64,000 nt of DNA. It comes from Pleomorphomonas sp. PLEO. Its GTDB lineage: Bacteria > Pseudomonadota > Alphaproteobacteria > Rhizobiales > Pleomorphomonadaceae. A model generated the notes under the pieces. It did no database searches. It saw only the letters and a program-made list of their open reading frames with translations, and was not told where the DNA came from. Made by a program: the position numbers and the translations under genes. Below are positions 56,719 through 64,000 of this stretch, piece after piece. The first letter of the stretch is position 1. Every line of letters starts with the position of its first letter. The stretch spans positions 5,144,001-5,208,000 of the forward strand of contig NZ_CP166625.1 of assembly GCF_041320595.1 (NCBI RefSeq). Reading direction: 5' to 3'.

Positions 56719-57839
56719 TCATCAGTCACTTTTTTCTCGGCTTGCCCGTCGACATGGACAGCCCCCATTTTTTTGAGTTTTGCGATCATATCGGCGATCT
56801 CAGGCGAAGGAGCCGGTTTGGCTTGGCTCGTTCTCGATGCCCATCGCCCCTTGGTTCTCACGCCGGTTTTCTTCTTCGACTTGCTCTTTGGCCCGATCCA
56901 AAACTGCTGCGATCGATATCCATGGCGGGGTTGGCTCAGATAGTTCGCCACTGAGCCGACGGCCTCCTTGGGCCACCACTTGCGCTGACTTCTGGCCTGC
57001 CGATCAAACTCAAACTCCGGGTCAAATGGCTCAGTTCGCTTGTAGTCGTCCTCAATGCGATATTTCATCGAGTAGCGCGTGATGTTGCGAATATTCAACT
57101 TCACGTCCTTGCTGGTGTCAAAAGGCTGAACATCGACCTGATAAGGATGCGGCGCGTTTTTGCCTTGGATGACCGCCTTGAAATCGTCGCGGGACACCTC
57201 GCGGAGGCCGACGATTGCGTGGAAGTGGAGCAGCCAACATGTCTTGCCTGTGGGCACCGCTGGGAAGCCCAGTGGAGGCAAGGCGATTTTTGCGTTTCGC
57301 CCGAGTTCGTCAGTGTCAAGCAGGTGATCGAATTCCCAATAGCCTTTGACGCTCACCTCATTCCATGCGGGGTCAGCGCTCCTCTTAGCCATGATGGCGT
57401 TTCGGATCGTCATGGTAAATTTCTTTTGGATTTCTACGGCGTCCGTGAGTTCCGGAAGCACCTTCACCAGCACAGTCATAAAGGCCAGCTTCTCATTGCC
57501 CTGATAAGCAAACAGCCTAAGATTTTCTGCCGTTTGCCTCCTACGTCGCAGCAGCAGGCAGCGCGGGCAAAAAACCACGCCGCACTCATGCATGTTGCCG
57601 TTGACATCCAAGTCGCCGCATATATTGAGCCGCGCTTGAACGCTGGTGTCGCCAGCTATTTTCAGAGCTGCCCGCTGTTGAGCAAAGCCAATGGTCAGTC
57701 CGGGGATTTTTTGCTTTTCCGCCCAAGTGAAGCTCGTCTTCATCAGCTCGGCTTGGAACTTCGATATCTCGGCTGGTCGAGCCTTTACCTCCTGATCCCA
57801 AAAGTACCAGATCTCAGGGGGCTCGTTCGTTTTCGTCAT
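56673..57839 (-). CDS. HUH rolling-circle replication initiator-like protein
   Basis: A 388-residue Rep_1-like protein. A Cys cluster (Cys74, Cys86, Cys91, Cys94, with VVFCPRCLLLRRRR) resembles the zinc site of rolling-circle initiators. The HUH motif is LLHFHAIVG (His205, His207) and the catalytic tyrosine motif is TRYSMKYR (Tyr256, Lys259). Such proteins nick one strand at an origin, and related ones act as IS91-like transposases. Start ATG follows GAGGAAG. The gene has a hairpin 5' and the repeated terminus 3'. Whether it serves a plasmid or a transposable element is open. Confidence 0.72.
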   Translation of the reverse strand: MTKTNEPPEIWYFWDQEVKARPAEISKFQAELMKTSFTWAEKQKIPGLTIGFAQQRAALKIAGDTSVQARLNICGDLDVNGNMHECGVVFCPRCLLLRRRRQTAENLRLFAYQGNEKLAFMTVLVKVLPELTDAVEIQKKFTMTIRNAIMAKRSADPAWNEVSVKGYWEFDHLLDTDELGRNAKIALPPLGFPAVPTGKTCWLLHFHAIVGLREVSRDDFKAVIQGKNAPHPYQVDVQPFDTSKDVKLNIRNITRYSMKYRIEDDYKRTEPFDPEFEFDRQARSQRKWWPKEAVGSVANYLSQPRHGYRSQQFWIGPKSKSKKKTGVRTKGRWASRTSQAKPAPSPEIADMIAKLKKMGAVHVDGQAEKKVTDEHPVSLPQTWEFGED

Positions 57840-57982
57840 TTCCGCTTCCTCAATTGGTGGCCCCGGATGCTGCAAACATCCGGGACCGATGTGTGCGGAA
57901 GCAGGCGACACACAAAATCCAGTTCAGGCAACGGCAAGAGAGCTTCCGGCATCGGCCCGTTTGCAGCGGGAATATCGATGTC

Positions 57983-58009
57983 CGGTAGGCTCCGCTGGGG
58001 AGCCTACCG
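57983..58009. repeat. Strong hairpin upstream of the HUH gene
   Basis: CGGTAGGCTCC / GGAGCCTACCG, an 11-bp perfect stem with a 5-base loop, 144 bases before the HUH start. HUH elements carry such hairpins at origins and termini. A second short palindrome (CCGTCGA-T-TCGACGG, 58396-58410) lies nearer the next gene. Nothing else is recognised in 57840-58467. Confidence 0.65.
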
Positions 58010-58467
58010 ATCTTACCGTCGACGGCCTCAGAGGATGAACGCCATCGACAAGCTATTTATGCGGCTAGCCCATCAGCAGAATTACCCATTGGGTTGCCTT
58101 CAGGCCAGCATGTCACGGACCCAGTTAACAAGATCGATGCTCCTGCCACATGAGCGGTCGCGTCTCGATTGATGGCTTAGCCCGACGTTCGCGCCAGTTT
58201 AGAACGGCAAGAAATCCGGCGAAACCAACCGTTTTACAGTTAACAGTCCAAGAGCCGGTCTGTTCCAAGAACAAATTTCAATAAAAATGCAGATCGAGTC
58301 AAAAAGATATGGACGCCAGAGAATGCCCGCACCTATTGTCGGGATAACGAAAGCAACCCCGAAAGATTCCACCCCCACATAGCCGTTTTGCTTGGCCGTC
58401 GATTCGACGGGGGCGAGCTTTTGTTTTCAGAAGTAATTTCGCTTCGCATTGAGAATGGATTTTAAAA

Positions 58468-58812
58468 ATGAATAATTTCGAAGATTTCTTTAACGAAATC
58501 GATCACTGCTTGGACGTTCTATATTCGCTTGGCGCTGAGCTCGCGGAAAAGTTCGGCAGTCAGCCTCTTCAGAGTCTGGAGACGGACCAGTACTTCCTGA
58601 TCATCCTGGGATACCATCGCCTGCAGCTCTGGTCGCCACAAGCGGCTGCTATGATGGCTTCACCAGAGGTTGGAATCGAGCCGACGGCCGATCCTCTTCG
58701 CGTGGTACTCGCCTACATCTCGACGGACAACGCCTTCTTGGACAAGATGACCGAGAAGGCTGGAGAGATGGCACAGGAGCTCTCAGAGCTGGTCAAGACT
58801 GCTGCAGAGTGA
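58468..58812 (+). CDS. Unknown acidic helical protein, 114 residues
   Basis: Sequence MNNFEDFFNEIDHCLDVLY and ILGYHRLQLWSPQAAAMM, ending in helix ELSELVKTAAE. No family is recognised. It has the size and acidity of small accessory or immunity-like proteins. An A-rich leader precedes the ATG. Confidence 0.55.
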   Translation: MNNFEDFFNEIDHCLDVLYSLGAELAEKFGSQPLQSLETDQYFLIILGYHRLQLWSPQAAAMMASPEVGIEPTADPLRVVLAYISTDNAFLDKMTEKAGEMAQELSELVKTAAE

Positions 58813-58893
58813 TCCCTGGCAAGGGCTAGACGTTCCAAAATGGCGGTGGTTGCATAGCGCGACCATCGCCTTTTCGCGTCCCAGCAGCCGTCA

Positions 58894-59469
58894 CTAAAGA
58901 AGCTCGACTGCCGCTTTCAGCATGTCGTCCCTCACGTCGATGTACCGCTGTGTCGTGGTCATGTGCTTGTGACCGGCCAAGGTCATGATGACCTTCGTGC
59001 CGACACCCGAGTTGGCGAGCTTGGTAATGAACCAGCGTCGGCCGCTGTGAGAAGTCGCGCCATCCAGGCCAGCAGCCACATACATCCGGTTCATCAGCTG
59101 GCAGAGCGTGTTCGGCGAAAACGCCGTCTTCTTCTGCGTCACCAGCAGCGGCGAGTTAGTTTTCCGCTTCTTGGCTTCATCCCCTGATCGGCGAAACCGC
59201 TCGATCTCATGTCGCAGCCGATCGCTCAGGAAGACCACCCGTTCGTGACCGCCCTTGGCGATATCGGATCGAACAACCAGTCGTTCCCTGATCGTGCCAT
59301 CGGCCTCCAGGATGTCGCCGATCAATAGACCGGCGATCTCACCGACGCGGAGTCCGACGAGATGGGACAGCATGAAGGCCAACCGGTTGCGCTCGGCATG
59401 TCGGGACTGCGCAACGACGGCCAAGAGCCGCTTGAGTTCGGGTTCGGTCAACACTCGAGCTTGGCGCAT
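58894..59469 (-). CDS. Short tyrosine recombinase (catalytic domain only)
   Basis: A 191-residue XerD-like recombinase lacking the N-terminal core-binding domain. Catalytic residues: Arg in GLRVGEIAGLLI, the His-x-x-Arg box in TSHSGRRWFITKL, His in AGHKHMTTTQ and Tyr in QRYIDV. Such short recombinases occur in rhizobial accessory regions and may still act with partner DNA-binding proteins or resolve dimers. No matching site was identified. Confidence 0.88.
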   Translation of the reverse strand: MRQARVLTEPELKRLLAVVAQSRHAERNRLAFMLSHLVGLRVGEIAGLLIGDILEADGTIRERLVVRSDIAKGGHERVVFLSDRLRHEIERFRRSGDEAKKRKTNSPLLVTQKKTAFSPNTLCQLMNRMYVAAGLDGATSHSGRRWFITKLANSGVGTKVIMTLAGHKHMTTTQRYIDVRDDMLKAAVELL

Positions 59470-59690
59470 AGAAACCTCATAAAATGCTGCAATTGCTCAG
59501 CTTTTATGATGTTTCCATATGCTCGGCATCGCTACCGAAAACTGCCCGTCCCGAATTGCTATGCAGGGCCAATGGGTTAGAGTTGGAAAAGCCGGAAACG
59601 TCAGAGAATCTGAATTTTGTGACGTTTCGCTGCCTAGGCAGAAATCGGCCCTGCCGCGCTAAATACCATTGCGGCAACGGGAGCAGCATC

Positions 59691-60041
59691 ATGTCAGGCC
59701 TCGACCTTCTCGAACAAATCTACCAACAGCTACACGGTGCTGGCTTGATCGGCACGAAAGCGGAATTCTCCGAACGGCTAATGGGTAAATCCCGCAGCTA
59801 TCTCACCTCGATGCGGGCGAGGAAGCGGCACGTTTCAAGCGACGTCCTCTTGACCCTAGACGGCGCACTAAGAGCGGAAATCCGCGCACGTCCAAAAGAC
59901 CAAGAGGTTGTAGACAGGATCACATTACGCCGCGCTCTGTCGGAGATAGATACGTTTCTCCGCTCTTATCCAGCAGTCGACTCGATAGGACCTGTCGGGA
60001 CTCCATCCAGCGGGACGAGCGCAAAAGCAAAGATTTCTTGA
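59691..60041 (+). CDS. Unknown protein with HTH-like core, 116 residues
   Basis: Sequence MSGLDLLEQIYQQLHGAGLI, then TKAEFSERLMGKSRSYLTSM and SSDVLLTLDGALRAEI, suggesting a small helix-turn-helix. The C-terminus is Ser/Gly-rich. The ATG follows GGGAGC. No family recognised with certainty. Confidence 0.55.
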   Translation: MSGLDLLEQIYQQLHGAGLIGTKAEFSERLMGKSRSYLTSMRARKRHVSSDVLLTLDGALRAEIRARPKDQEVVDRITLRRALSEIDTFLRSYPAVDSIGPVGTPSSGTSAKAKIS

Positions 60042-60073
60042 TAATTGTGAGACCCAGACTTCACTCGTACGCG

Positions 60074-60805
60074 CTAAAAAACAGCACCCGTTGGTGGTTG
60101 GATCGATTCCCAAGCGTTCGATATCATTTCGCAAGCGGCCTCAGCATTCGCGAATTTGCGGACTGCATCGCCTGCGCCAACGTGGGCGATTCCAGCGAAT
60201 GCGTCGATCACCAAGCAAAGGCCCCGATCTGACTCGGCAGCGCTTTCCGGCAAGAATCCGGGCAGGTTGAGGATTCCAAACAAAAGAGAAGCTTGCATTA
60301 TACAAACATCTGGCTTTGTTGGCTTGCCCTTTGCATATCGAAGCATTGAAGCGCCAACTTTAATCTTATTCGTCCTGGTTACCCTCCGGAGCCGAAACGC
60401 AAGATCAGCTGTTATATCTACGCCGTGCGTCCCGAGCTTTAACGCGGGTCCAGCAGCCAACAGCTCTCCAGGGGGAAGAACCACAGATGCCACCACTGAT
60501 GAAAAGCGCTCTATATAATCGGCGTTATGTTCATTTTCATCCGCTTCGAAATCTGTATCCGCAATTTTTGCTCGTATGCGCGACGCCTCTTGAAGAAGGT
60601 GCTCTTTGTTAGCAATTCCATTTGCATAGGCACTTGATATACTTATTTTTGCGTCGCTATGCTGTACGATACGCGCCAAAGGTCGATATTTACAGTCGCG
60701 AATTATCGTTCGACGCTTGCGATCTGAAGCGCACATGTACTCAGCGAGTTGGCCTAGATTCATTTTCGGTGTGTTAACCAACCGATGCGTCTTATCGGAA
60801 GCCAT
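60074..60805 (-). CDS. Unknown protein, 243 residues, of an island-associated family
   Basis: N-terminal region NLGQLAEYMCASDRKRRTII and RDCKYRPLARIVQHSDA resembles a family of uncharacterised proteins found in islands. The middle has an ITADLAFRLRR and KVGASMLRYAKGKP pattern; the end (LVIDAFAGIAHVGAGDAV) contains alternating strands. GGAGAG precedes the ATG. It diverges from a 75-codon gene, 26 bases away. No activity can be inferred. Confidence 0.6.
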   Translation of the reverse strand: MASDKTHRLVNTPKMNLGQLAEYMCASDRKRRTIIRDCKYRPLARIVQHSDAKISISSAYANGIANKEHLLQEASRIRAKIADTDFEADENEHNADYIERFSSVVASVVLPPGELLAAGPALKLGTHGVDITADLAFRLRRVTRTNKIKVGASMLRYAKGKPTKPDVCIMQASLLFGILNLPGFLPESAAESDRGLCLVIDAFAGIAHVGAGDAVRKFANAEAACEMISNAWESIQPPTGAVF

Positions 60806-60831
60806 GATTCTCTCCGCAACGAGGTCGCACT

Positions 60832-61059
60832 ATGGCTCATCTCTACTTCAGCGCGAAGCTAGATTCCGATCGATCCTTATGCCTATCTGTTTTGAGCGAC
60901 AAGATGTTGGAATTTGTTACCGAGGACGACTTTGACCCAAGTGGTTATTATCTTTACGAGATTTTAGGAGCCTGCGGAGTTCGCTCGGTAGAAATTCTTG
61001 CCCACGTCCCGTCTGACGAGGCAGCTGTACGCCTAAGTACTATGATGGGCCTCTCGTAG
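60832..61059 (+). CDS. Unknown small protein, 75 residues
   Basis: MAHLYFSAKLDSDRSLCLSV with an acidic middle (EDDFDPSGYYLYEIL). It starts 26 bases from the divergent 243-residue protein, so the two share a promoter region. No family recognised; a partner or immunity role is possible but unproven. Confidence 0.5.
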   Translation: MAHLYFSAKLDSDRSLCLSVLSDKMLEFVTEDDFDPSGYYLYEILGACGVRSVEILAHVPSDEAAVRLSTMMGLS

Positions 61060-61148
61060 CTCAAGGTACTGTTGGCTAGGCTTCGATACAGTATTTTCTC
61101 ACGAACGAACTCTTGTTTCCCCCTAAGGGGATCAATCGGATGTCCGGC

Positions 61149-61409
61149 CTAAACTTTCGGTTTTCGGCCTGCCTTCAACTGCGTCAGCTTTTCACCGGCA
61201 ACCGGCTCGCGCAGCAGTTCTGATACGTGAGCGGCGAGAGCATTGGCGATCTTTTCAAGGATGCCGATCGACGGGTTTTCCAACATGCGCTCAAGCCGGC
61301 TGACATAAGTTCGGTCAACGCCGGCTTCATTGGCTAGGCGTTCTTGAGAGATATCTTTTGCGACCCTCAGGCGGCGCATATTCCAGGCAACGAGCTCACG
61401 ACCATTCAT
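61149..61409 (-). CDS. XRE-family HTH regulator 1
   Basis: An 86-residue single-domain Cro/CI-type regulator: NMRRLRVAKDISQERLANEA, VDRTYVSRLERMLENPS and LEKIANALAAHVSELL. It would act as a small repressor in the island, perhaps of the neighbouring divergent genes. Confidence 0.9.
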   Translation of the reverse strand: MNGRELVAWNMRRLRVAKDISQERLANEAGVDRTYVSRLERMLENPSIGILEKIANALAAHVSELLREPVAGEKLTQLKAGRKPKV

Positions 61410-61460
61410 GAGCGTATAAGCATCATAGGTCGGCGCTTTTATCCACGGACTCTGGACCTA

Positions 61461-61727
61461 TTATTTTTGACTAGGCAGTATCAACAGATCGATCAACCGG
61501 ATTCGAAGGACTCGCGCCAATCGATCTAGAAGGTCAATGTCCGGATCGTGTTGCCCCGCTTCGATGGCCGATATCAAGGTAGATGGCAGACCGGATTCCT
61601 GGGCCAACTGCTCGATGGTCAATCCTCTGCACTCTCGCCATAGGGCAATCCCCCTCGCTACCTCAGCTACGCCGCTCAGCTTCCTGGGCTGCTGCTCCAT
61701 GCCCTCGTCAATCATAGGCCTATACAC
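61461..61727 (-). CDS. XRE-family HTH regulator 2
   Basis: An 88-residue (or 79 from Met at 61700) Cro/CI-type protein: LWRECRGLTIEQLAQESGLP, STLISAIEAGQHDPD and LLDRLARVLRIRLIDL. It precedes the other XRE gene by about 50 bases; the two may be co-transcribed. Different recognition helices imply different operators. Confidence 0.88.
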   Translation of the reverse strand: MYRPMIDEGMEQQPRKLSGVAEVARGIALWRECRGLTIEQLAQESGLPSTLISAIEAGQHDPDIDLLDRLARVLRIRLIDLLILPSQK

Positions 61728-61815
61728 ACACTTAACAGCTCGTTAATATGGTGATTATACGCCTCTGATTGATTCCCGTGAAGAGCCGGTCAGCAGCTTT
61801 TTGGGGAGGGATTGC

Positions 61816-62115
61816 ATGTCCAGCATTTCGCTTTCGAAACCTCAGCGCGTGACAGCAGCCATGCCGCAAAGGATGGCTGGAGAACGAAAGATCGACCATG
61901 TGCAAACGGAGTCAGCAGGCGATCAGGATCGCTCGGCAGCAGCAAATAACGCGCTCAGCCCTGGCCTATTCTGGAAGGCCATCATGGCCTTGGCGACGGT
62001 GCTAGTCATCAATGCAACCATCGGAATGGCTCTACACGGAACCTTCTGGCTGACAGCCTATTGGGACGCTTTGGCTTACTCGTGCGAAAGTAGCCTGTCG
62101 CTTTCCGTCCGTTAG
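61816..62115 (+). CDS. Small single-span membrane protein
   Basis: A 99-residue protein, hydrophilic for about 50 residues, then a transmembrane helix (AIMALATVLVINATIGMAL) and a short aromatic tail. ATG follows GGGGAGGG. Unknown function. The gap 62116-62379 to the next gene holds nothing recognised. Confidence 0.6.
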   Translation: MSSISLSKPQRVTAAMPQRMAGERKIDHVQTESAGDQDRSAAANNALSPGLFWKAIMALATVLVINATIGMALHGTFWLTAYWDALAYSCESSLSLSVR

Positions 62116-62379
62116 CACGACCTATTACAATCGCCGCTGTCCAGGCATCACACATGAGTCCAATCCGCGATCGAAGCACGCCCTTAAACTCATGCACTCG
62201 AACAAACCCCGAGTTTTTACGTATTTCAAGGTACTACGGGTTAACGCCACTAAATTTCGATACGCTAGGGCAAAAGAGAGCAATAAACTTCACAACCTAC
62301 GAGAGGCGTGCCACTCTACCGCTCGCCGTATCCCGCGAACGTTTCGCGTGACGCGATTCGTCAGTCTGGTAATCGCCAT

Positions 62380-62925
62380 ATGCCCCAAGACATCCATCTT
62401 CTCGCGAGACAGGAATTCCTTACGGATAAAGCGAAGTATTTCTCGGACAAAAAAGAATTGTATTTGGAAGTTAAGGATCGCATTGCAGAAAGTCTTGGTC
62501 TCCCCCTATCAATGATACGCGTCTGTGGATCAGCCTATTGGGGACGCAGTTACACTGCCGACCGGGATTTTTTACCTGGGGATTCTGACCTCGACGTGGC
62601 GTTAATTGATCAATTAATGTACGTTAGGGCTATATCTGAAGCTCGACAGATGACGCATAATTTTTATAACCGCACACTATTTCCGAGTTCTCCTCATAAC
62701 GCATACGAAACGTTTCGGGATTACGCTTACAAGAAAGGCATCATCAGGCCAGACCTGATGCCGAGAACTAGACTGAAAACCTTACTTAGTTCTCTTTCTC
62801 ATTCGCTTTCATACCAGTTTCGAGACCATTTCTCCAAAATTACCTTTGCTATCTATGATACGGAAGCGTCGTTTACCGTTAAACAGATCGCTCCGACCGA
62901 GAAGTTTAATGGAGGCAAGGTATGA
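62380..62925 (+). CDS. Nucleotidyltransferase-fold protein
   Basis: A 181-residue protein with a minimal nucleotidyltransferase signature: RVCGSAYWGRSYTADRDF (helix-turn GS) then GDSDLDVALID (two catalytic Asp). The remainder is helical with basic stretches. Such folds include CCA-like, aminoglycoside, MNT antitoxin and CD-NTase enzymes; the class here is unsettled. Start 62380 (MPQDIHLLA) is preferred over an upstream frame with poor composition. Its stop overlaps the DUF262 start by four bases, so the two form an operon. Confidence 0.72.
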   Translation: MPQDIHLLARQEFLTDKAKYFSDKKELYLEVKDRIAESLGLPLSMIRVCGSAYWGRSYTADRDFLPGDSDLDVALIDQLMYVRAISEARQMTHNFYNRTLFPSSPHNAYETFRDYAYKKGIIRPDLMPRTRLKTLLSSLSHSLSYQFRDHFSKITFAIYDTEASFTVKQIAPTEKFNGGKV

Positions 62926-64000
62926 TAAAATACCAGGTTCGATCGAGGGATCTAATTGATCTTGTCAATGATGTCCGTTCAGGCAGGCTCATTCTAAGTC
63001 CATATTTTCAGAGGAATCTTGTCTGGAGAGACCTCCACAAGAGAGATTTTATAGATACCATCCTAAAGGGATACCCATTCCCTCAAATTTTCATTGCCCG
63101 CGGCGATATTGACGTTGAGAGCATGACATCACAGTCGTGTGTTGTAGATGGTCAGCAACGCATGAATGCAATCATGGAATTCGTGACGGATTTATTTTCC
63201 GCATCAGGACGAAAATTCTCGGAAATGGACCTTGTTGATAAAGAAGAATTCTTGAAATACCAAATTCCAGTCATCGATTTAGAAATGAAGGCTACAGACC
63301 CATCTGTCATAGACGTATTCAAGCGTCTGAACAGGACATTCTATTCTTTGTCAACTATTGAGAAAATGGCGACCGAATATTCTAGCGTCGATCTTATGTT
63401 AATATCGAAATATATTTGCGGATTTTTCTCCGTCGACACAGATGATGATGACACTAACCTTTCACAAGACCCCAACTTACCACCAGAATTTTTGTCTTGG
63501 GCAAAAACGTATGATGTCTCCGCGATTACAGAACTTGTCTCAGGCGGACGAATATTCACCGGCTACGAAAATTCTCGCATGGTCCATTTGATGTGGGTTT
63601 TGAATCTGGTGTCTACAATCCGATTTGGATATTTTGCAAGGAATGACAAAACAAAGGAACTTCTCGACTTGTCTGAGGATATTGTCCCCACGCGAGATCG
63701 GCTGCTTATCGTTCTTCAGAGAGCTGCAAGATTTTTTCAATCTCTGAATCTTTCTGATGTTCCTTGGTGGAGCAAATCAAATTCATTTACACTCATGGTG
63801 GTCATAGTTTGGAATATTGACGCTCTGGAGAGATTAGGCGTTGATATTGTTCGTGAAAAATTGGAAGATTTCGGGCGCAACCTTCCTGGTGACTACGCTT
63901 TGGCGGCTCGGGAAGCAGTTAATAATTTGCGGCAACGACGACTTCGGCACGAACGACTTGCGCAAATTATAGGGGTGTCTACAGAAGAAACACCGTTCGA
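62922..64000 (+). CDS. DUF262 (GmrS-like) protein, partial
   Basis: A frame of at least 359 codons open at the window end. DUF262 signatures: SPYFQRNLVWRDLHKRDFID, GYPFPQIFIARGD and VVDGQQRMNAIMEFV, with FKRLNRTF later. DUF262 domains have a ParB-like nucleotidase fold and occur in GmrSD restriction enzymes and other phage-defence genes. Whether a DUF1524 nuclease domain follows is hidden by the cut. ATG overlaps the nucleotidyltransferase stop (ATGA). Base composition is low in GC. Confidence 0.85.
   Translation, partial: MIKYQVRSRDLIDLVNDVRSGRLILSPYFQRNLVWRDLHKRDFIDTILKGYPFPQIFIARGDIDVESMTSQSCVVDGQQRMNAIMEFVTDLFSASGRKFSEMDLVDKEEFLKYQIPVIDLEMKATDPSVIDVFKRLNRTFYSLSTIEKMATEYSSVDLMLISKYICGFFSVDTDDDDTNLSQDPNLPPEFLSWAKTYDVSAITELVSGGRIFTGYENSRMVHLMWVLNLVSTIRFGYFARNDKTKELLDLSEDIVPTRDRLLIVLQRAARFFQSLNLSDVPWWSKSNSFTLMVVIVWNIDALERLGVDIVREKLEDFGRNLPGDYALAAREAVNNLRQRRLRHERLAQIIGVSTEETPF

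Larger units (their letters stand above)
50336..64000 (+). mobile_element. Genomic island integrated at tRNA-Thr (right end beyond window)
   Basis: From the tRNA 3' end onward the window contains an integrase, an HUH initiator, a second recombinase, small HTH regulators and many unknown proteins, with lower and uneven GC (lowest beyond 62200). No second copy of the tRNA-Thr 3' end was found up to 64000, so the island continues outside. No conjugation or phage structural genes are seen in this part. Confidence 0.7.

Noticed and set aside
50336-64000. Second copy of the tRNA-Thr 3' end (attR)
   Set aside because: Looked for repeats of the T-arm/acceptor sequence; none found in the window, so no right boundary was called.

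Overview
The window looks like chromosomal DNA of an alphaproteobacterium of the order Hyphomicrobiales (Rhizobiales). It is GC-rich with tightly packed genes. It carries a ChvE-GguA-GguB sugar importer, EcfG-type general stress promoters (GGAAC-N16-CGTT), and the block murA / DUF2948 / hisD / UPF0262 / phosphatase / infA / maf / yacG that is typical of this order. The family or genus cannot be fixed from the sequence alone.

Region 1 (1-18400) is mostly sugar uptake and oxidation. It starts with the tail of an RND efflux pump, then a ROK regulator divergent from an orphan periplasmic sugar-binding protein, a Nudix hydrolase and glmU. The chvE-gguA-gguB operon follows, then aldose 1-epimerase, a GntR/FadR-type regulator, an IlvD/Edd-type sugar-acid dehydratase and an SMP-30-type lactonase. 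Together these fit import of L-arabinose, D-galactose or similar sugars and their oxidation through lactone, aldonate and 2-keto-3-deoxy acid. Two genes are damaged. A yceI gene is split by an IS256-family element with an 8-bp target duplication, and the dehydratase has a one-base loss in a homopolymer.

Region 2 (18500-28300) is a signalling and stress block. It holds a GGDEF-EAL protein, two DUF892 ferritin-like proteins, a YghA-like dehydrogenase, a NepR-like small protein, an EcfG-like sigma factor, a PepSY-like secreted protein, a glycine-zipper stress protein, a siderophore-interacting reductase, an iron-permease-like protein and a TetR/RidA pair with three operator palindromes. Several of these genes have EcfG-type promoters. 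No PhyR gene is present.

Region 3 (28300-50000) opens with a phage- or plasmid-like replication relic beside tRNA-Phe. The housekeeping block follows, interrupted by htpG, a chemotaxis receptor and a DUF2892 gene. Next is a LacI-controlled operon with a clan-J glycosidase, a serine hydrolase and a complete MalEFGK-like sugar ABC transporter.

Region 4 (50261-64000) is a genomic island that begins at the 3' end of tRNA-Thr(GGT) and runs off the window. It encodes a tyrosine integrase with a set of TAGCACG repeats, a HEPN-motif protein, a NYN nuclease with two DUF4238 proteins, an HUH rolling-circle initiator, a short second recombinase, small XRE regulators, several unknowns, and a nucleotidyltransferase coupled to a DUF262 protein that is cut by the window end. 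The NYN/DUF4238 cassette lies between two copies of the 3' end of the HUH element. This is the strongest candidate for an undescribed mobile, possibly defensive, unit.
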